The position numbers and the translations under genes were made by a program. Shown piece by piece: positions 6,514-12,969 of a DNA stretch of 17,838 nt. Where the stretch lies: contig JBHIBA010000069.1 of assembly GCA_046758845.1 (NCBI GenBank), forward strand, positions 1 to 17,838, in the 5' to 3' direction. Source of the DNA: JBHIBA01 sp046758845 (GTDB lineage: Bacteria > UBA8248 > JACPRG01 > G963555815). The notes beneath the pieces are model-generated. The model saw only the letters and a list, made by a program, of their open reading frames with translations, was not told the origin of the DNA and made no database searches. Within the stretch, counting starts at the first letter, position 1. Every line of letters starts with the position of its first letter.

Positions 6514-8178
6514 TCATAGCGCCGTGGCTTCTCGATACTCCCCGAAGACGCGGCGCATGGCGTCGGCGATTTCCCCGACCGTCGCGTAGGCCCGAACGGC
6601 CTCCAGAATCGGCGGCATCAAGTTGTCCGAGCCCCGCGCGGCCTTCTCGATGGCGGCCAGCGTTCGCACGACAGCCCCCGAATCCCGTTCCTTTCGCAGA
6701 CGGGCGAGCTTCTCTTTCTGGGCGGATTCGATGGCCGAGTCGATGCGGAGGACCTTCGCCGGAGAGCCTTTCTCATCCGCGCCGTCCTCCTGGTAGGCGT
6801 TCACCCCCACGACGATCCTATCCTTGGACTCGACGGCCCGCTGATGCTGGTAGGCGGCTTCATGGATTTCCCGCTGCGCCCATCCCCGCTCGATGGCCCG
6901 CAGCATCCCGCCCATCTCATCGATCCGCGCGACGTATTCCCGGGCGCGGGCTTCGATCTCCCGCGTGAGGGATTCCACGGCGTAGCCCCCCCCCAGGGGG
7001 TCCGCCGTCTCCGTGACGCCCGACTCGTGAGCGAGGACCTGCTGGGTGCGCAGCGCCAGCCGGACGGCCTCTTCCGAAGGCAGGGCCAGGGCCTCATCGA
7101 AGGAGTTCGTGTGAAGGGATTGGGTTCCGCCCAAAACCGCCGCCAGCGCCTGCACCGTCACCCGGATCACGTTGGTGAGAGGCTGCTGGGCCGTCAAGGT
7201 AACGCCGGCCGTCTGCGTATGGAACCGGAGCATCCGCGCGCGCTCCGTCTTGGCCCCGAAGCGCTCCTCCATGATCCGGGCCCACAGCCGCCTCGCCGCC
7301 CGGAACTTCGCCACTTCCTCCAGCAGGTTGTTGTGAGACGCGAAAAAGAACGAGAGGTTCTTGCCCAGGTCGTCCACGTCCAGGCCCGCCCGCAGGGCCG
7401 CCTCCACATAGGCGATCCCGTTGGCCAGGGTGAAGGCGACCTCTTGGACCGCCGTGCATCCGGCCTCCCGCATGTGGTAGCCGCTGACGCTGATGACGTT
7501 CCAGCTTGGCAATCGCTCGCCGCAGTGGGCGAACATGTCGGTGATGATGCGCAGGGAGGGCTCCGGAGGATAGATGTAGGTCCCCCGGGCGATGTATTCC
7601 TTCAGGATGTCGTTCTGTATCGTCCCCCGGAGCTTCGCCGGCGGGACGCCCTGCTTTTCGGCCACGGCGATGTACAGAGCCATCAGGATGCAGGCCGTGG
7701 CGTTGATGGTCATGGACGTGCTGACGCGGCCCAGGGGGATTTCGTCAAAGAGAACCTCCATGTCGCGGAGGCTGTCGATGGCCACGCCCACGCGACCGAC
7801 CTCGCCCTCGGCCAAGGGGTGGTCGGAGTCGAAGCCGATCTGCGTGGGCAGGTCAAAGGCGATGCTCAGGCCCTCGTTCCCCTGCTCCAGGAGGTACTTG
7901 TAGCGGCGGTTGGACTCCTCGGCGGTGGCGTACCCGGCGTACTGGCGCATCGTCCAGTGGCGGCCCCGGTACATGGTGGGGTGAATCCCGCGTGTGAAGG
8001 GCGACCCTCCGGGAAAGCCAAGCTCCTTCGCATAGTCCAGGTCCTCCACATCTTCGGGTGTGTAGAGCCGATGGACGGGGATCTGCGATTCCGTCTGGAA
8101 TTCCTCCCGGGTTTCCGGATGCCGCTCCAGGGCCTTGCGGAGGACCTTTTCCTCCCACTCCCGGCGGGCGGTCTCCAT
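6514..8178 (-). CDS. Methylmalonyl-CoA mutase, catalytic (large) subunit
   Basis: This is the substrate-binding TIM-barrel part of a coenzyme B12-dependent acyl-CoA mutase that interconverts succinyl-CoA and methylmalonyl-CoA. Hallmarks include PTMYRGRHWTMRQYAG, GLSIAFDLPTQIG, GTIQNDILKEY, YIYPPEPSLRII and SGYHMREAG. The tyrosine of TMY and the arginine of ARGTYIYPP match the methylmalonyl-CoA-selective pair (Phe/Gln in isobutyryl-CoA mutase), so methylmalonyl-CoA is the likely substrate. It ends before any DxHxxG cobalamin-binding domain, so a separate small B12 subunit is needed, as in archaeal-type two-part mutases; none is in the window, nor are epimerase or MeaB. ATG 8178 is preferred with AAGGTG nine bases upstream; in-frame GTG codons at 8190 and 8208 are alternatives. 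It lies about 85 bp after kdsC on the same strand and is probably cotranscribed. Confidence 0.93.
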   Translation of the reverse strand: METARREWEEKVLRKALERHPETREEFQTESQIPVHRLYTPEDVEDLDYAKELGFPGGSPFTRGIHPTMYRGRHWTMRQYAGYATAEESNRRYKYLLEQGNEGLSIAFDLPTQIGFDSDHPLAEGEVGRVGVAIDSLRDMEVLFDEIPLGRVSTSMTINATACILMALYIAVAEKQGVPPAKLRGTIQNDILKEYIARGTYIYPPEPSLRIITDMFAHCGERLPSWNVISVSGYHMREAGCTAVQEVAFTLANGIAYVEAALRAGLDVDDLGKNLSFFFASHNNLLEEVAKFRAARRLWARIMEERFGAKTERARMLRFHTQTAGVTLTAQQPLTNVIRVTVQALAAVLGGTQSLHTNSFDEALALPSEEAVRLALRTQQVLAHESGVTETADPLGGGYAVESLTREIEARAREYVARIDEMGGMLRAIERGWAQREIHEAAYQHQRAVESKDRIVVGVNAYQEDGADEKGSPAKVLRIDSAIESAQKEKLARLRKERDSGAVVRTLAAIEKAARGSDNLMPPILEAVRAYATVGEIADAMRRVFGEYREATAL

Positions 8179-8263
8179 GTCCGTTTTCACCTTCTCTCTC
8201 GAACCCACGACGCCTTCCTCATGCAGCCTTCGAGCCGCCGGCCGCCCACCACTGGACGGAACC

Positions 8264-8794
8264 TCAAAGCACGTAGCGGCTCTTCAGCGTTGCGTCCCAC
8301 TTGCCTTGGGCGTGCAGGATGAATTCGATGGCCTCCCGGACGGCGCCGTGCCCGCCCGGCCGGAAGGTCACGCGCGCCGCTTCGGCCAGGACTTCCGCCG
8401 CCGCGTCGGCCACGGCCATGGGCAGACCGACCCGGCGAAGAACGGGAAGGTCGATCAAGTCGTCCGCCAGATAGGCGATCTCTTCGTCGGCCAGGCCGTG
8501 CTTGGCCTTCAACTCTTCGTAGGCCGCCATCTTGCTCTCGAGGTTCTCGTAGACGTCCTCCACGCCGAGCTCCTCGGCGCGGCTGCCGATGGAGGGAGAA
8601 CCTTTGCCGCTCAAGAAGGCCACCTTGATGCCCGCGTCCAGGGCGACCGTGATGCCGGTTCCGTCCCGGATGTCGAAGCGCCGCATCGGGGCGCCGTCCG
8701 CCGCCAGGTAGATCCCACGGTCCGTCTGAACGCCGTCCACGTCCAGGAGGAGGAGGCGGATCTTCCGCGCGCGGTCCCGTACGCTGACGGCCAC
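8264..8794 (-). CDS. kdsC: 3-deoxy-D-manno-octulosonate 8-phosphate phosphatase
   Basis: A 176-residue HAD-family phosphatase that removes phosphate from Kdo-8-phosphate to give Kdo for the lipopolysaccharide inner core. The nucleophile motif reads LDVDGVQTDRG (Asp18 and Asp20), motif II LSGK (near 61), the metal-binding motif LADDLIDL (Asp111, Asp112) and the C-terminal GGHGAVREAIE is typical of KdsC. The cap domain is absent, as expected for this tetrameric type. Its GTG start follows the kdsD stop codon with no gap, so the two are translationally coupled. KdsC members commonly read VDGVLTDG, so Gln and Arg in this loop are slight variations. Kdo-8-phosphate synthase and CMP-Kdo synthetase genes are not in the window. 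Confidence 0.93.
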   Translation of the reverse strand: MAVSVRDRARKIRLLLLDVDGVQTDRGIYLAADGAPMRRFDIRDGTGITVALDAGIKVAFLSGKGSPSIGSRAEELGVEDVYENLESKMAAYEELKAKHGLADEEIAYLADDLIDLPVLRRVGLPMAVADAAAEVLAEAARVTFRPGGHGAVREAIEFILHAQGKWDATLKSRYVL

Positions 8795-9754
8795 TTATAC
8801 GATCCCCGCCTTCAGGATGTCGTGAAGGTGAATGATGCCCGTGGTCCGGCGACCGTCGTCCGTTGTGAGCAGGGAGGTGATGCTGTGGTTCTCCATGGCG
8901 CGCAGGGCCTCCGCCGCCAAAGCCCCGTCATCGATGACCTTGGGGTTGGGCGTCATGATATCTTCGGCCCGGGTGGCCAGGACGTTCTCGTGCCGCTCGA
9001 TGGCGCGGCGCAGGTCTCCGTCTGTGATGATCCCGGCGAGACGCCCCTCTCCGTCCCCCACGGTGGTGACGCCCAGGCGCTTGGAAGAGATCTCGTAGAT
9101 CACGTCTTTGAAGGGGGCGCCGATTCTTACGCGGGGGATCTCCTCGCCGACGTGCATGAGGTCTTTCACCTGAAGGAGCAGACGCCTTCCCAGGCTCCCC
9201 CCCGGGTGGAAGACGGCGAAGTCCTCCGGCCGGACGCCCTTTTTCTCCAGCAGGGCCATCGCCAGGGCGTCGCCCATCGCCATGGCGGCCGCCGTGCTCG
9301 ACGTCGGCGCCAGGTCCATAGGGCACGCCTCTTCGGCAACGCCGACGTCAAGGGTGACGTGACTCCACCGGGCCAGGGAGGAATGGACGTTGCCGGTCAG
9401 GCAGATAAGACGGACGCCCACGCGGCGGACGGCGGAGAGCAGGCTCAGCAGCTCTTCGGTTTCCCCGCTGTTCGATAAGGCGATGACGATGTCGCCCCGC
9501 ACCACCATCCCGGCGTCGCCGTGGGCTCCCTCCGCCGCGTGGAGGAACAGGGCCGGGACGCCGATGCTCGACAGGGTGGAGGCGATCTTCCGCCCGATGA
9601 GCCCCGACTTCCCCATCCCGCTCACCACGACCCGGCCTTTGCATTCCAGGATGAGATCGACGGCGCGACAGAAGTCCTCTCCGAGCCGGGGGATCAGGTC
9701 CGAGATGGCCCGCGCTTCGGTCTCAAGAACCTTCTTCGCGCGCTCCAACAACAT
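8795..9754 (-). CDS. kdsD: Arabinose-5-phosphate isomerase
   Basis: The 319-residue enzyme converts ribulose-5-phosphate to arabinose-5-phosphate, the first committed step to Kdo. An N-terminal SIS sugar-isomerase domain (about residues 35-165) contains VVSGMGKSG, the LSNSGET phosphate-binding loop and the DLAPTSSTAAAMAMGDALA stretch typical of KdsD/KpsF. Two CBS domains follow (about 200-255 and 265-319), with ITDGDLRRAI and GIIHLHDIL. The length matches the family. The ATG start has AAGGGG seven bases upstream. That ribosome site lies in one arm of a 9-bp inverted repeat (9761-9807), which could affect translation. It leads the kdsD-kdsC-mutase group. A capsule-specific KpsF role cannot be excluded, but the adjacent kdsC favours the core pathway. 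Confidence 0.95.
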   Translation of the reverse strand: MLLERAKKVLETEARAISDLIPRLGEDFCRAVDLILECKGRVVVSGMGKSGLIGRKIASTLSSIGVPALFLHAAEGAHGDAGMVVRGDIVIALSNSGETEELLSLLSAVRRVGVRLICLTGNVHSSLARWSHVTLDVGVAEEACPMDLAPTSSTAAAMAMGDALAMALLEKKGVRPEDFAVFHPGGSLGRRLLLQVKDLMHVGEEIPRVRIGAPFKDVIYEISSKRLGVTTVGDGEGRLAGIITDGDLRRAIERHENVLATRAEDIMTPNPKVIDDGALAAEALRAMENHSITSLLTTDDGRRTTGIIHLHDILKAGIV

Positions 9755-9760
9755 GGTCGC

Positions 9761-9807
9761 ACCCCTTGATGGATGACGTAACGGAAGTTAACAGCAATTC
9801 AAGGGGT
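9761..9807. promoter_or_regulatory. Inverted repeat covering the kdsD ribosome site
   Basis: ACCCCTTGA (9761-9769) and TCAAGGGGT (9799-9807) are perfect complements 29 bp apart. On the kdsD mRNA the first arm contains the AAGGGG ribosome site, so pairing would hide it. Alternatively the two arms are operator half-sites flanking the -10 at 9785-9790. Which applies depends on the transcription start. Confidence 0.45.
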
Positions 9808-9813
9808 TGTCCA
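9785..9813 (-). promoter_or_regulatory. Possible kdsD promoter
   Basis: Minus-strand TGGACA (9808-9813) lies 17 bp from TAACTT (9785-9790). The -35 matches consensus at five of six positions; the -10 is poor. Confidence 0.3.
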
Positions 9814-9912
9814 CGCCGTCAGGGCGCCCCGGAATTGTTGAACCTGTCGCACGGGGCTTCGATGGGGGTCGCGGACGAGGGCCGACTCCTGGGCCGACGC
9901 ATGAGGAGCGGG

Positions 9913-10473
9913 TTAGTCCGAAGTCACTCCATCGCCCGATGGGGAGAGGACTTCATCGGACGATCCCTCCAGGTACTCGAACTGCATCTCGCCGGCCAGC
10001 TCCGAGTGAACGAACGGGGGGATCCCCCTGGCTTCGAGGGATTTGCGCCGCTCATCATGGAAGGCCTGAAACGTTCCCATGAGGGCGCGTCGGAAGTTTT
10101 CCAAGTCCTGTTGAACGTTGGCCAGCTTGCTCTTGAACCCCTCAAATTCTTTTTCGAGGGCGAAGACACCCTGTTCTTGGGACGCTTGGACCAGGGTGGA
10201 TTCTTCCTCGAGAAGCCGGTTCCACGCCTGCCGGTTCCGGGCGAGGAGATCGCTCGTGAACGTGCAGAACTTTTCCTTTTCTGCCGAAAGCTCGACCTGA
10301 AGGTCGCGAAGGGAGCAGTCTTTCTCTTCGAGGAGGCGTCTTTGCTCCTCGAGCTGTCGCGTCCGGTCTTCGATCTGTCGTTTTTGCGTGCGAAGCAGGT
10401 AGTAGGTGGCGCCGGGGACGAAGACGAGCAGCACGACGCCCTCGAGAATCCCCTTGAGAAGAGACCAATCCAT
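9913..10473 (-). CDS. Membrane-anchored coiled-coil protein of unknown function
   Basis: I do not recognise a family. The 186-residue protein starts with one hydrophobic segment (about residues 8-27, LLVFVPGATYYLL) followed by basic residues, so the bulk probably lies in the cytoplasm. Residues 30-135 are rich in Glu, Lys, Arg, Gln and Leu with heptad-like spacing, indicating a long coiled coil with a single Cys-containing break. The C-terminal 30 residues are acidic and Ser/Gly-rich. ATG 10473 is chosen because GGAG lies nine bases upstream; a TTG at 10488 is less likely. It is followed by kdsD after 158 bp, which holds a possible separate promoter. The layout resembles small envelope or division-associated proteins, but that is only an analogy. 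Confidence 0.75.
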   Translation of the reverse strand: MDWSLLKGILEGVVLLVFVPGATYYLLRTQKRQIEDRTRQLEEQRRLLEEKDCSLRDLQVELSAEKEKFCTFTSDLLARNRQAWNRLLEEESTLVQASQEQGVFALEKEFEGFKSKLANVQQDLENFRRALMGTFQAFHDERRKSLEARGIPPFVHSELAGEMQFEYLEGSSDEVLSPSGDGVTSD

Positions 10474-10498
10474 TGTTTGTGACTCCAAAGAAACCTTT

Positions 10499-10522
10499 TC
10501 AGGATTGGCAGGGGGATCCTGA
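10499..10522 (-). promoter_or_regulatory. Small hairpin in the leader of the coiled-coil gene
   Basis: TCAGGAT (10499-10505) and ATCCTGA (10516-10522) pair perfectly around a 10-nt loop, just downstream of a predicted transcription start near 10526. Function unknown. Confidence 0.35.
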
Positions 10523-10532
10523 GAACAGAGAT

Positions 10533-10561
10533 ATGTTACGCAGAAGGGATGCAGGATTCAA
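10533..10561 (-). promoter_or_regulatory. Possible promoter of the coiled-coil protein gene
   Basis: Minus-strand TTGAAT (10556-10561), a 17-bp spacer and TAACAT (10533-10538) match the sigma-70 consensus at four of six positions each. The leader to the ATG would be about 50 nt. Confidence 0.4.
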
Positions 10562-10573
10562 CGGATTTTTCAT

Positions 10574-10607
10574 AAAGGGGGGCCTTTTTGAAAACCGGCC
10601 CCCCTTT
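10574..10607. repeat. Hairpin repeat, G6/T5 module family, copy 3
   Basis: AAAGGGGGGCC (10574-10584) and GGCCCCCCTTT (10597-10607) form a perfect 11-bp stem; the loop is TTTTTGAAAACC. The stem ends differ from the copies at 160 and 6469 but stay complementary. Confidence 0.8.
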
Positions 10608-10623
10608 AAAACCCCCCGGAAAA

Positions 10624-10722
10624 CTTTTGACGGCCCGGCATTGCATGGCCGGGCCTGCTTTGGGGTGGGCGCGGGTTTGGCTGGAGCGGTGGTCCGCGGC
10701 CGTTCGGAGGCTTAATTCCTTG
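10624..10722 (+). repeat. Interspersed repeat with GGCCCGGCAT hairpin, copy 2
   Basis: GGCCCGGCAT (10632-10641) pairs with ATGGCCGGGCC (10645-10655) around a 3-nt loop with one bulged G. Downstream sequence to about 10722 aligns with 6336-6401. On the minus strand this hairpin is followed by AAAAGTTTTCCGGGGGG (10612-10628), the core seen next to the other hairpins. Confidence 0.7.
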
Positions 10723-10747
10723 GGCGAATGCGCGCCTTGCCGCGCCT

Positions 10748-10830
10748 GGGTGCCACGGGCAGCTTGTCTGCCCGTGCGTCCATAAGAAACAGAAACGGCG
10801 GCACTGGCGGGCCAGCCGCCAGTGGCACCC
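10748..10830. repeat. Multi-stem palindromic element
   Basis: Outer arms GGGTGCCAC (10748-10756) and GTGGCACCC (10822-10830) enclose two further perfect hairpins: ACGGGCAG/CTGCCCGT (10755-10775) and CACTGGCGG/CCGCCAGTG (10802-10824). The arms overlap by a few bases, so not all stems can form fully at once. The CACTGGCG core resembles the ends of the 101-bp repeat units nearby. Confidence 0.7.
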
Positions 10831-10861
10831 GACACGCATCCGGCCAACGGGCCAGTTTCTT

Positions 10862-10936
10862 GCGAAAGAGGGTGGCGCCGCCAGGCGCTATCCTCTTTCG
10901 CGAAACGAAAGTTTTGCGGGGGGGTGTGGGGGGCGG
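10862..10936 (+). repeat. Hairpin of the GCGA/TCGC family with AAAGTTTT core
   Basis: An 18-bp stem is formed by 10862-10879 (starting GCGAAAGAGG) and 10884-10901 (ending CCTCTTTCGC), with two positions that would be G-U in RNA and a 4-nt loop. GAAACGAAAGTTTTGC and a G-rich core follow to 10936, matching 6446-6480. The 101-bp unit starts 20 bp further on, the same order as on the minus strand at 4515-4324. Confidence 0.8.
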
Positions 10937-10956
10937 ACGCACAGCGTCAGGTTTCT

Positions 10957-11058
10957 GCACTGGCGTGCCTAGTCAATCACCTCCCGGAAGGTGTGCGCCG
11001 AAGACGCCCGGTTTAAGGGGAGGGACGTCCAACCGCAGTTCGACCGGCGCGCGAGTGC
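10957..11058 (+). repeat. MITE-like unit with 13-bp terminal inverted repeats, copy 2
   Basis: Starts with GCACTGGCGTGCC (10957-10969) and ends with GGCGCGCGAGTGC (11046-11058), an imperfect complement with two changes. Length 102 bp against 101 bp for copy 1; the interior aligns with it (GTCAATCACCT, CAACCGCAG). Confidence 0.7.
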
Positions 11059-11114
11059 CCAAAAAGCGCCCCCCACGACTAAGCCGGCACGCAAGTGCCC
11101 AAAAAGGCCCCCCT
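11044..11114 (+). repeat. Two tandem 40-bp copies of the repeat-end module
   Basis: CCGGCGCGCGAGTGCCC (from 11044) and CCGGCACGCAAGTGCCC (from 11084) each lead into AAAAAGCGCCCCCC or AAAAAGGCCCCCC. The period is 40 bp. This lies 48 bp beyond the thiolase stop and may act as its 3' end; no classic terminator is visible. Confidence 0.7.
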
Positions 11115-11161
11115 GGCAAAGAAGCGTGGCTTTCCATCGGAAGTGTCCGAGGAGAGAGAGT

Positions 11162-12349
11162 TCAGGCGTGTTCGACGACGGTGGCGATCCCCTGCCCGCC
11201 GCCGATGCACATCGTGACGAGGCCGAGGCCCATCTGCCGGCTTCTCATTTCGTGAAGCAGGGTGGTCATCATCCGCGGGCCGGTGCACCCCAGCGGATGC
11301 CCCAGGGCGATGGCTCCGCCGTTGACGTTCAGGCGGTCCATGTCGATCTCCAAGACCCGGGCGCAGGCCAGGACTTGCGAGGCGAAGGCCTCGTTCAATT
11401 CAATCAGGCCGATGTCGCCCATCTCGACCCCCGCCGCGCGCAAGGCCTTCGGCGTGGCGTAGATGGGGCCGATCCCCATGACGTCGGGGTCCGTTCCGGC
11501 CACGCCCGTTCCCCGAACCCTCGCCAGGGGTGTGTATCCCCCGGCCCGAGCGCGCTCGGCGCTCATCATCAGAACGGCCGCGGCCCCGTCGTTGATCCCC
11601 GATGAGTTGCCCGCCGTCACTGTCCCTCCTTCCTGGAAGGCGGGGCGCAGGGAGGCCAGCTTCTCCAGGCTCGTATCGAACCGGACGTGCTCATCGGTGT
11701 CGAACCGGACGGGGGGCGCGCCCTTCTTTTCCGGGGGGACTTGCACGGGAAGGACCTCATCCTTGAAGCGCCCTTCCTCGATGGCCGCCTTGGCCTTCAT
11801 GTGAGAGTCGTAGGCGAAGCGGTCCTGGTCTTTTCGGCTGATGTCGTACTTCCGGGCCACGGTCTCCGCGGTGATCCCATTGGGGACGTGCGCCCCGTCG
11901 GGAGCGGTCAGGGTGCCGGTGAATGCGTCGATCAACGTCCGGTCCCCCCGGGCGTAGGGCGTCGGGCTCTTCTCGAGGATGAAGGGCGTGCGCGTCATGC
12001 TCTCGGCGCCGCCGGCGACGATGACATCCGCCTGACCCGTCTCGATGGCCATGGCGGCGAAGTTGATGGCCTGAAGCCCCGAGCCGCAAAGTCGGGTGAC
12101 GGTCGTTCCGGGAATCGAGGTGGGATACCCCGCCCGGAGGAGCGCCACCCGGGCGATGTTCTTGGCCTTCGACACCTGGTTGGAGACGCCGAAGATCACA
12201 TCATCCACCGCCGAGGGGTCAAAATCCGACCGTCGCACCACTTCCGCTATGACCAGGGAGGCCAGCTCGTCGACGTCGAAGTTCTTCAAAGACCCCCGGT
12301 CCCGGCCGATGGGCGTTCGGACCGCTTGGACGATGACTGCTTTTTCCAC
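11162..12349 (-). CDS. Acetyl-CoA C-acyltransferase (thiolase)
   Basis: A 395-residue thiolase-family enzyme that either condenses two acyl-CoAs or cleaves 3-ketoacyl-CoA. The acylated cysteine is Cys88 in RLCGSGLQA; the other catalytic motifs are NEAFASQ, GGAIALGHPLGCTGPR (His351) and CIGGGQG (Cys381). The length and motif set are normal for the FadA/AtoB group. The GTG start follows AAGGGA by six bases. No 3-hydroxyacyl-CoA dehydrogenase/hydratase partner is beside it, so whether it serves beta-oxidation or acetoacetyl-CoA synthesis is open. The mutase upstream in the window suggests an acyl-CoA-oxidising lifestyle, but the two are separated by several genes and a repeat region. Confidence 0.93.
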   Translation of the reverse strand: MEKAVIVQAVRTPIGRDRGSLKNFDVDELASLVIAEVVRRSDFDPSAVDDVIFGVSNQVSKAKNIARVALLRAGYPTSIPGTTVTRLCGSGLQAINFAAMAIETGQADVIVAGGAESMTRTPFILEKSPTPYARGDRTLIDAFTGTLTAPDGAHVPNGITAETVARKYDISRKDQDRFAYDSHMKAKAAIEEGRFKDEVLPVQVPPEKKGAPPVRFDTDEHVRFDTSLEKLASLRPAFQEGGTVTAGNSSGINDGAAAVLMMSAERARAGGYTPLARVRGTGVAGTDPDVMGIGPIYATPKALRAAGVEMGDIGLIELNEAFASQVLACARVLEIDMDRLNVNGGAIALGHPLGCTGPRMMTTLLHEMRSRQMGLGLVTMCIGGGQGIATVVEHA

Positions 12350-12423
12350 CGGGTTTCCCTTTTCCCCTCTCCCCGAGGACGGCTGCGGCCTTCAAGCCGC
12401 TCCGGACGGGAGAAGTTGTTGAC

Positions 12424-12481
12424 CGGGAGCCGCTTGCGGGGGCTTGCAGCGGGGCGCGCACCCCCGCGAGCGGGTCTCCCG
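12424..12481 (-). terminator. Long imperfect hairpin between receiver and thiolase genes
   Basis: CGGGAG (12424-12429) plus CCGCTTGCGGGGG (12430-12442) pair with 12461-12481 (CCCCCGCGAGCGG, a 2-nt bulge, CTCCCG), one mismatch. It lies 36 nt past the stop of the receiver gene on the minus strand. No T tract follows, so it could equally be a structured leader of the thiolase mRNA. Confidence 0.4.
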
Positions 12482-12516
12482 TTGATGTCATTACCGCTTG
12501 CTTTGGCCGAGCGGCC

Positions 12517-12969
12517 CTACGATGAAAAGAGGGTGTGCTCCGGACCGATACAGAGGGCCTCGCGGACGGCCGCGAGCAACTCGCCCTTTCGGACCGGGGT
12601 GCTGAGCACGACCTTCACCTGGTCCGGCAGGGGATCGGGCTCGTTTCCGCGATCGTGAGCGCCCACTATGGCGACGACAGGCAGGTCGACCGCATCCGGC
12701 GGCCCGTTGTGAAGCCAGCCGGACCGTCCCATGGACGACAGGGGCATGTCCGTGACCAACACGTCAAAGTGGCGAGAGGCGATCAGGTCGAGACCCTCCT
12801 CGACGGTGGCCGCCGTTTCCACTTCATACCCGTCTTGGTACAGGATTTCCCGGATGGCTTCCCGCGGTTTCAGGGTCTGGTCCAAGATGAGGATCTGGGT
12901 TTTTCCCCTCTCCCGCAGAGGGGATACCGCCAACGTTCGGTTGCTTTCCATTACTCGCATGGACTCCAT
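12517..12969 (-). CDS. Stand-alone response-regulator receiver domain, probably degenerate
   Basis: The 150-residue protein is a single CheY-like receiver domain (about residues 24-140) after a 20-residue polar N-terminal tail, with no output domain. The likely phosphoacceptor Asp74 is seen in VLVTDMP. The acidic pair that binds magnesium reads Asp30-Gln31 where Asp-Asp or Glu-Asp is usual, and the conserved Lys of the KP motif is replaced by Thr124 (STPVRKGELL). These changes suggest it is not phosphorylated in the normal way and may act as a binding module. Three ATG codons (12969, 12960, 12951) compete as start; none has a strong ribosome site. Partner unknown; there is no histidine kinase in the window. 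Confidence 0.8.
   Translation of the reverse strand: MESMRVMESNRTLAVSPLRERGKTQILILDQTLKPREAIREILYQDGYEVETAATVEEGLDLIASRHFDVLVTDMPLSSMGRSGWLHNGPPDAVDLPVVAIVGAHDRGNEPDPLPDQVKVVLSTPVRKGELLAAVREALCIGPEHTLFSS

Larger units (their letters stand above)
10474..11161. other. Repeat-filled intergenic region, no gene seen
   Basis: Nearly the whole 688 bp is made of the repeats and hairpins listed separately, plus a promoter and leader at its left end. The short reading frames in it have repetitive low-complexity translations and no ribosome sites; I support none as a gene. Confidence 0.6.

Noticed and set aside
6844..9478. Two long plus-strand open frames (6844-8322 and 8135-9478) opposite the mutase, kdsC and kdsD
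   Set aside because: Shadows of well-identified minus-strand genes, with low-complexity translations.
10574..11114. CRISPR array in the repeat-rich gap
   Set aside because: Repeats differ in type, orientation and spacing; there are no regular unique spacers and no cas genes.
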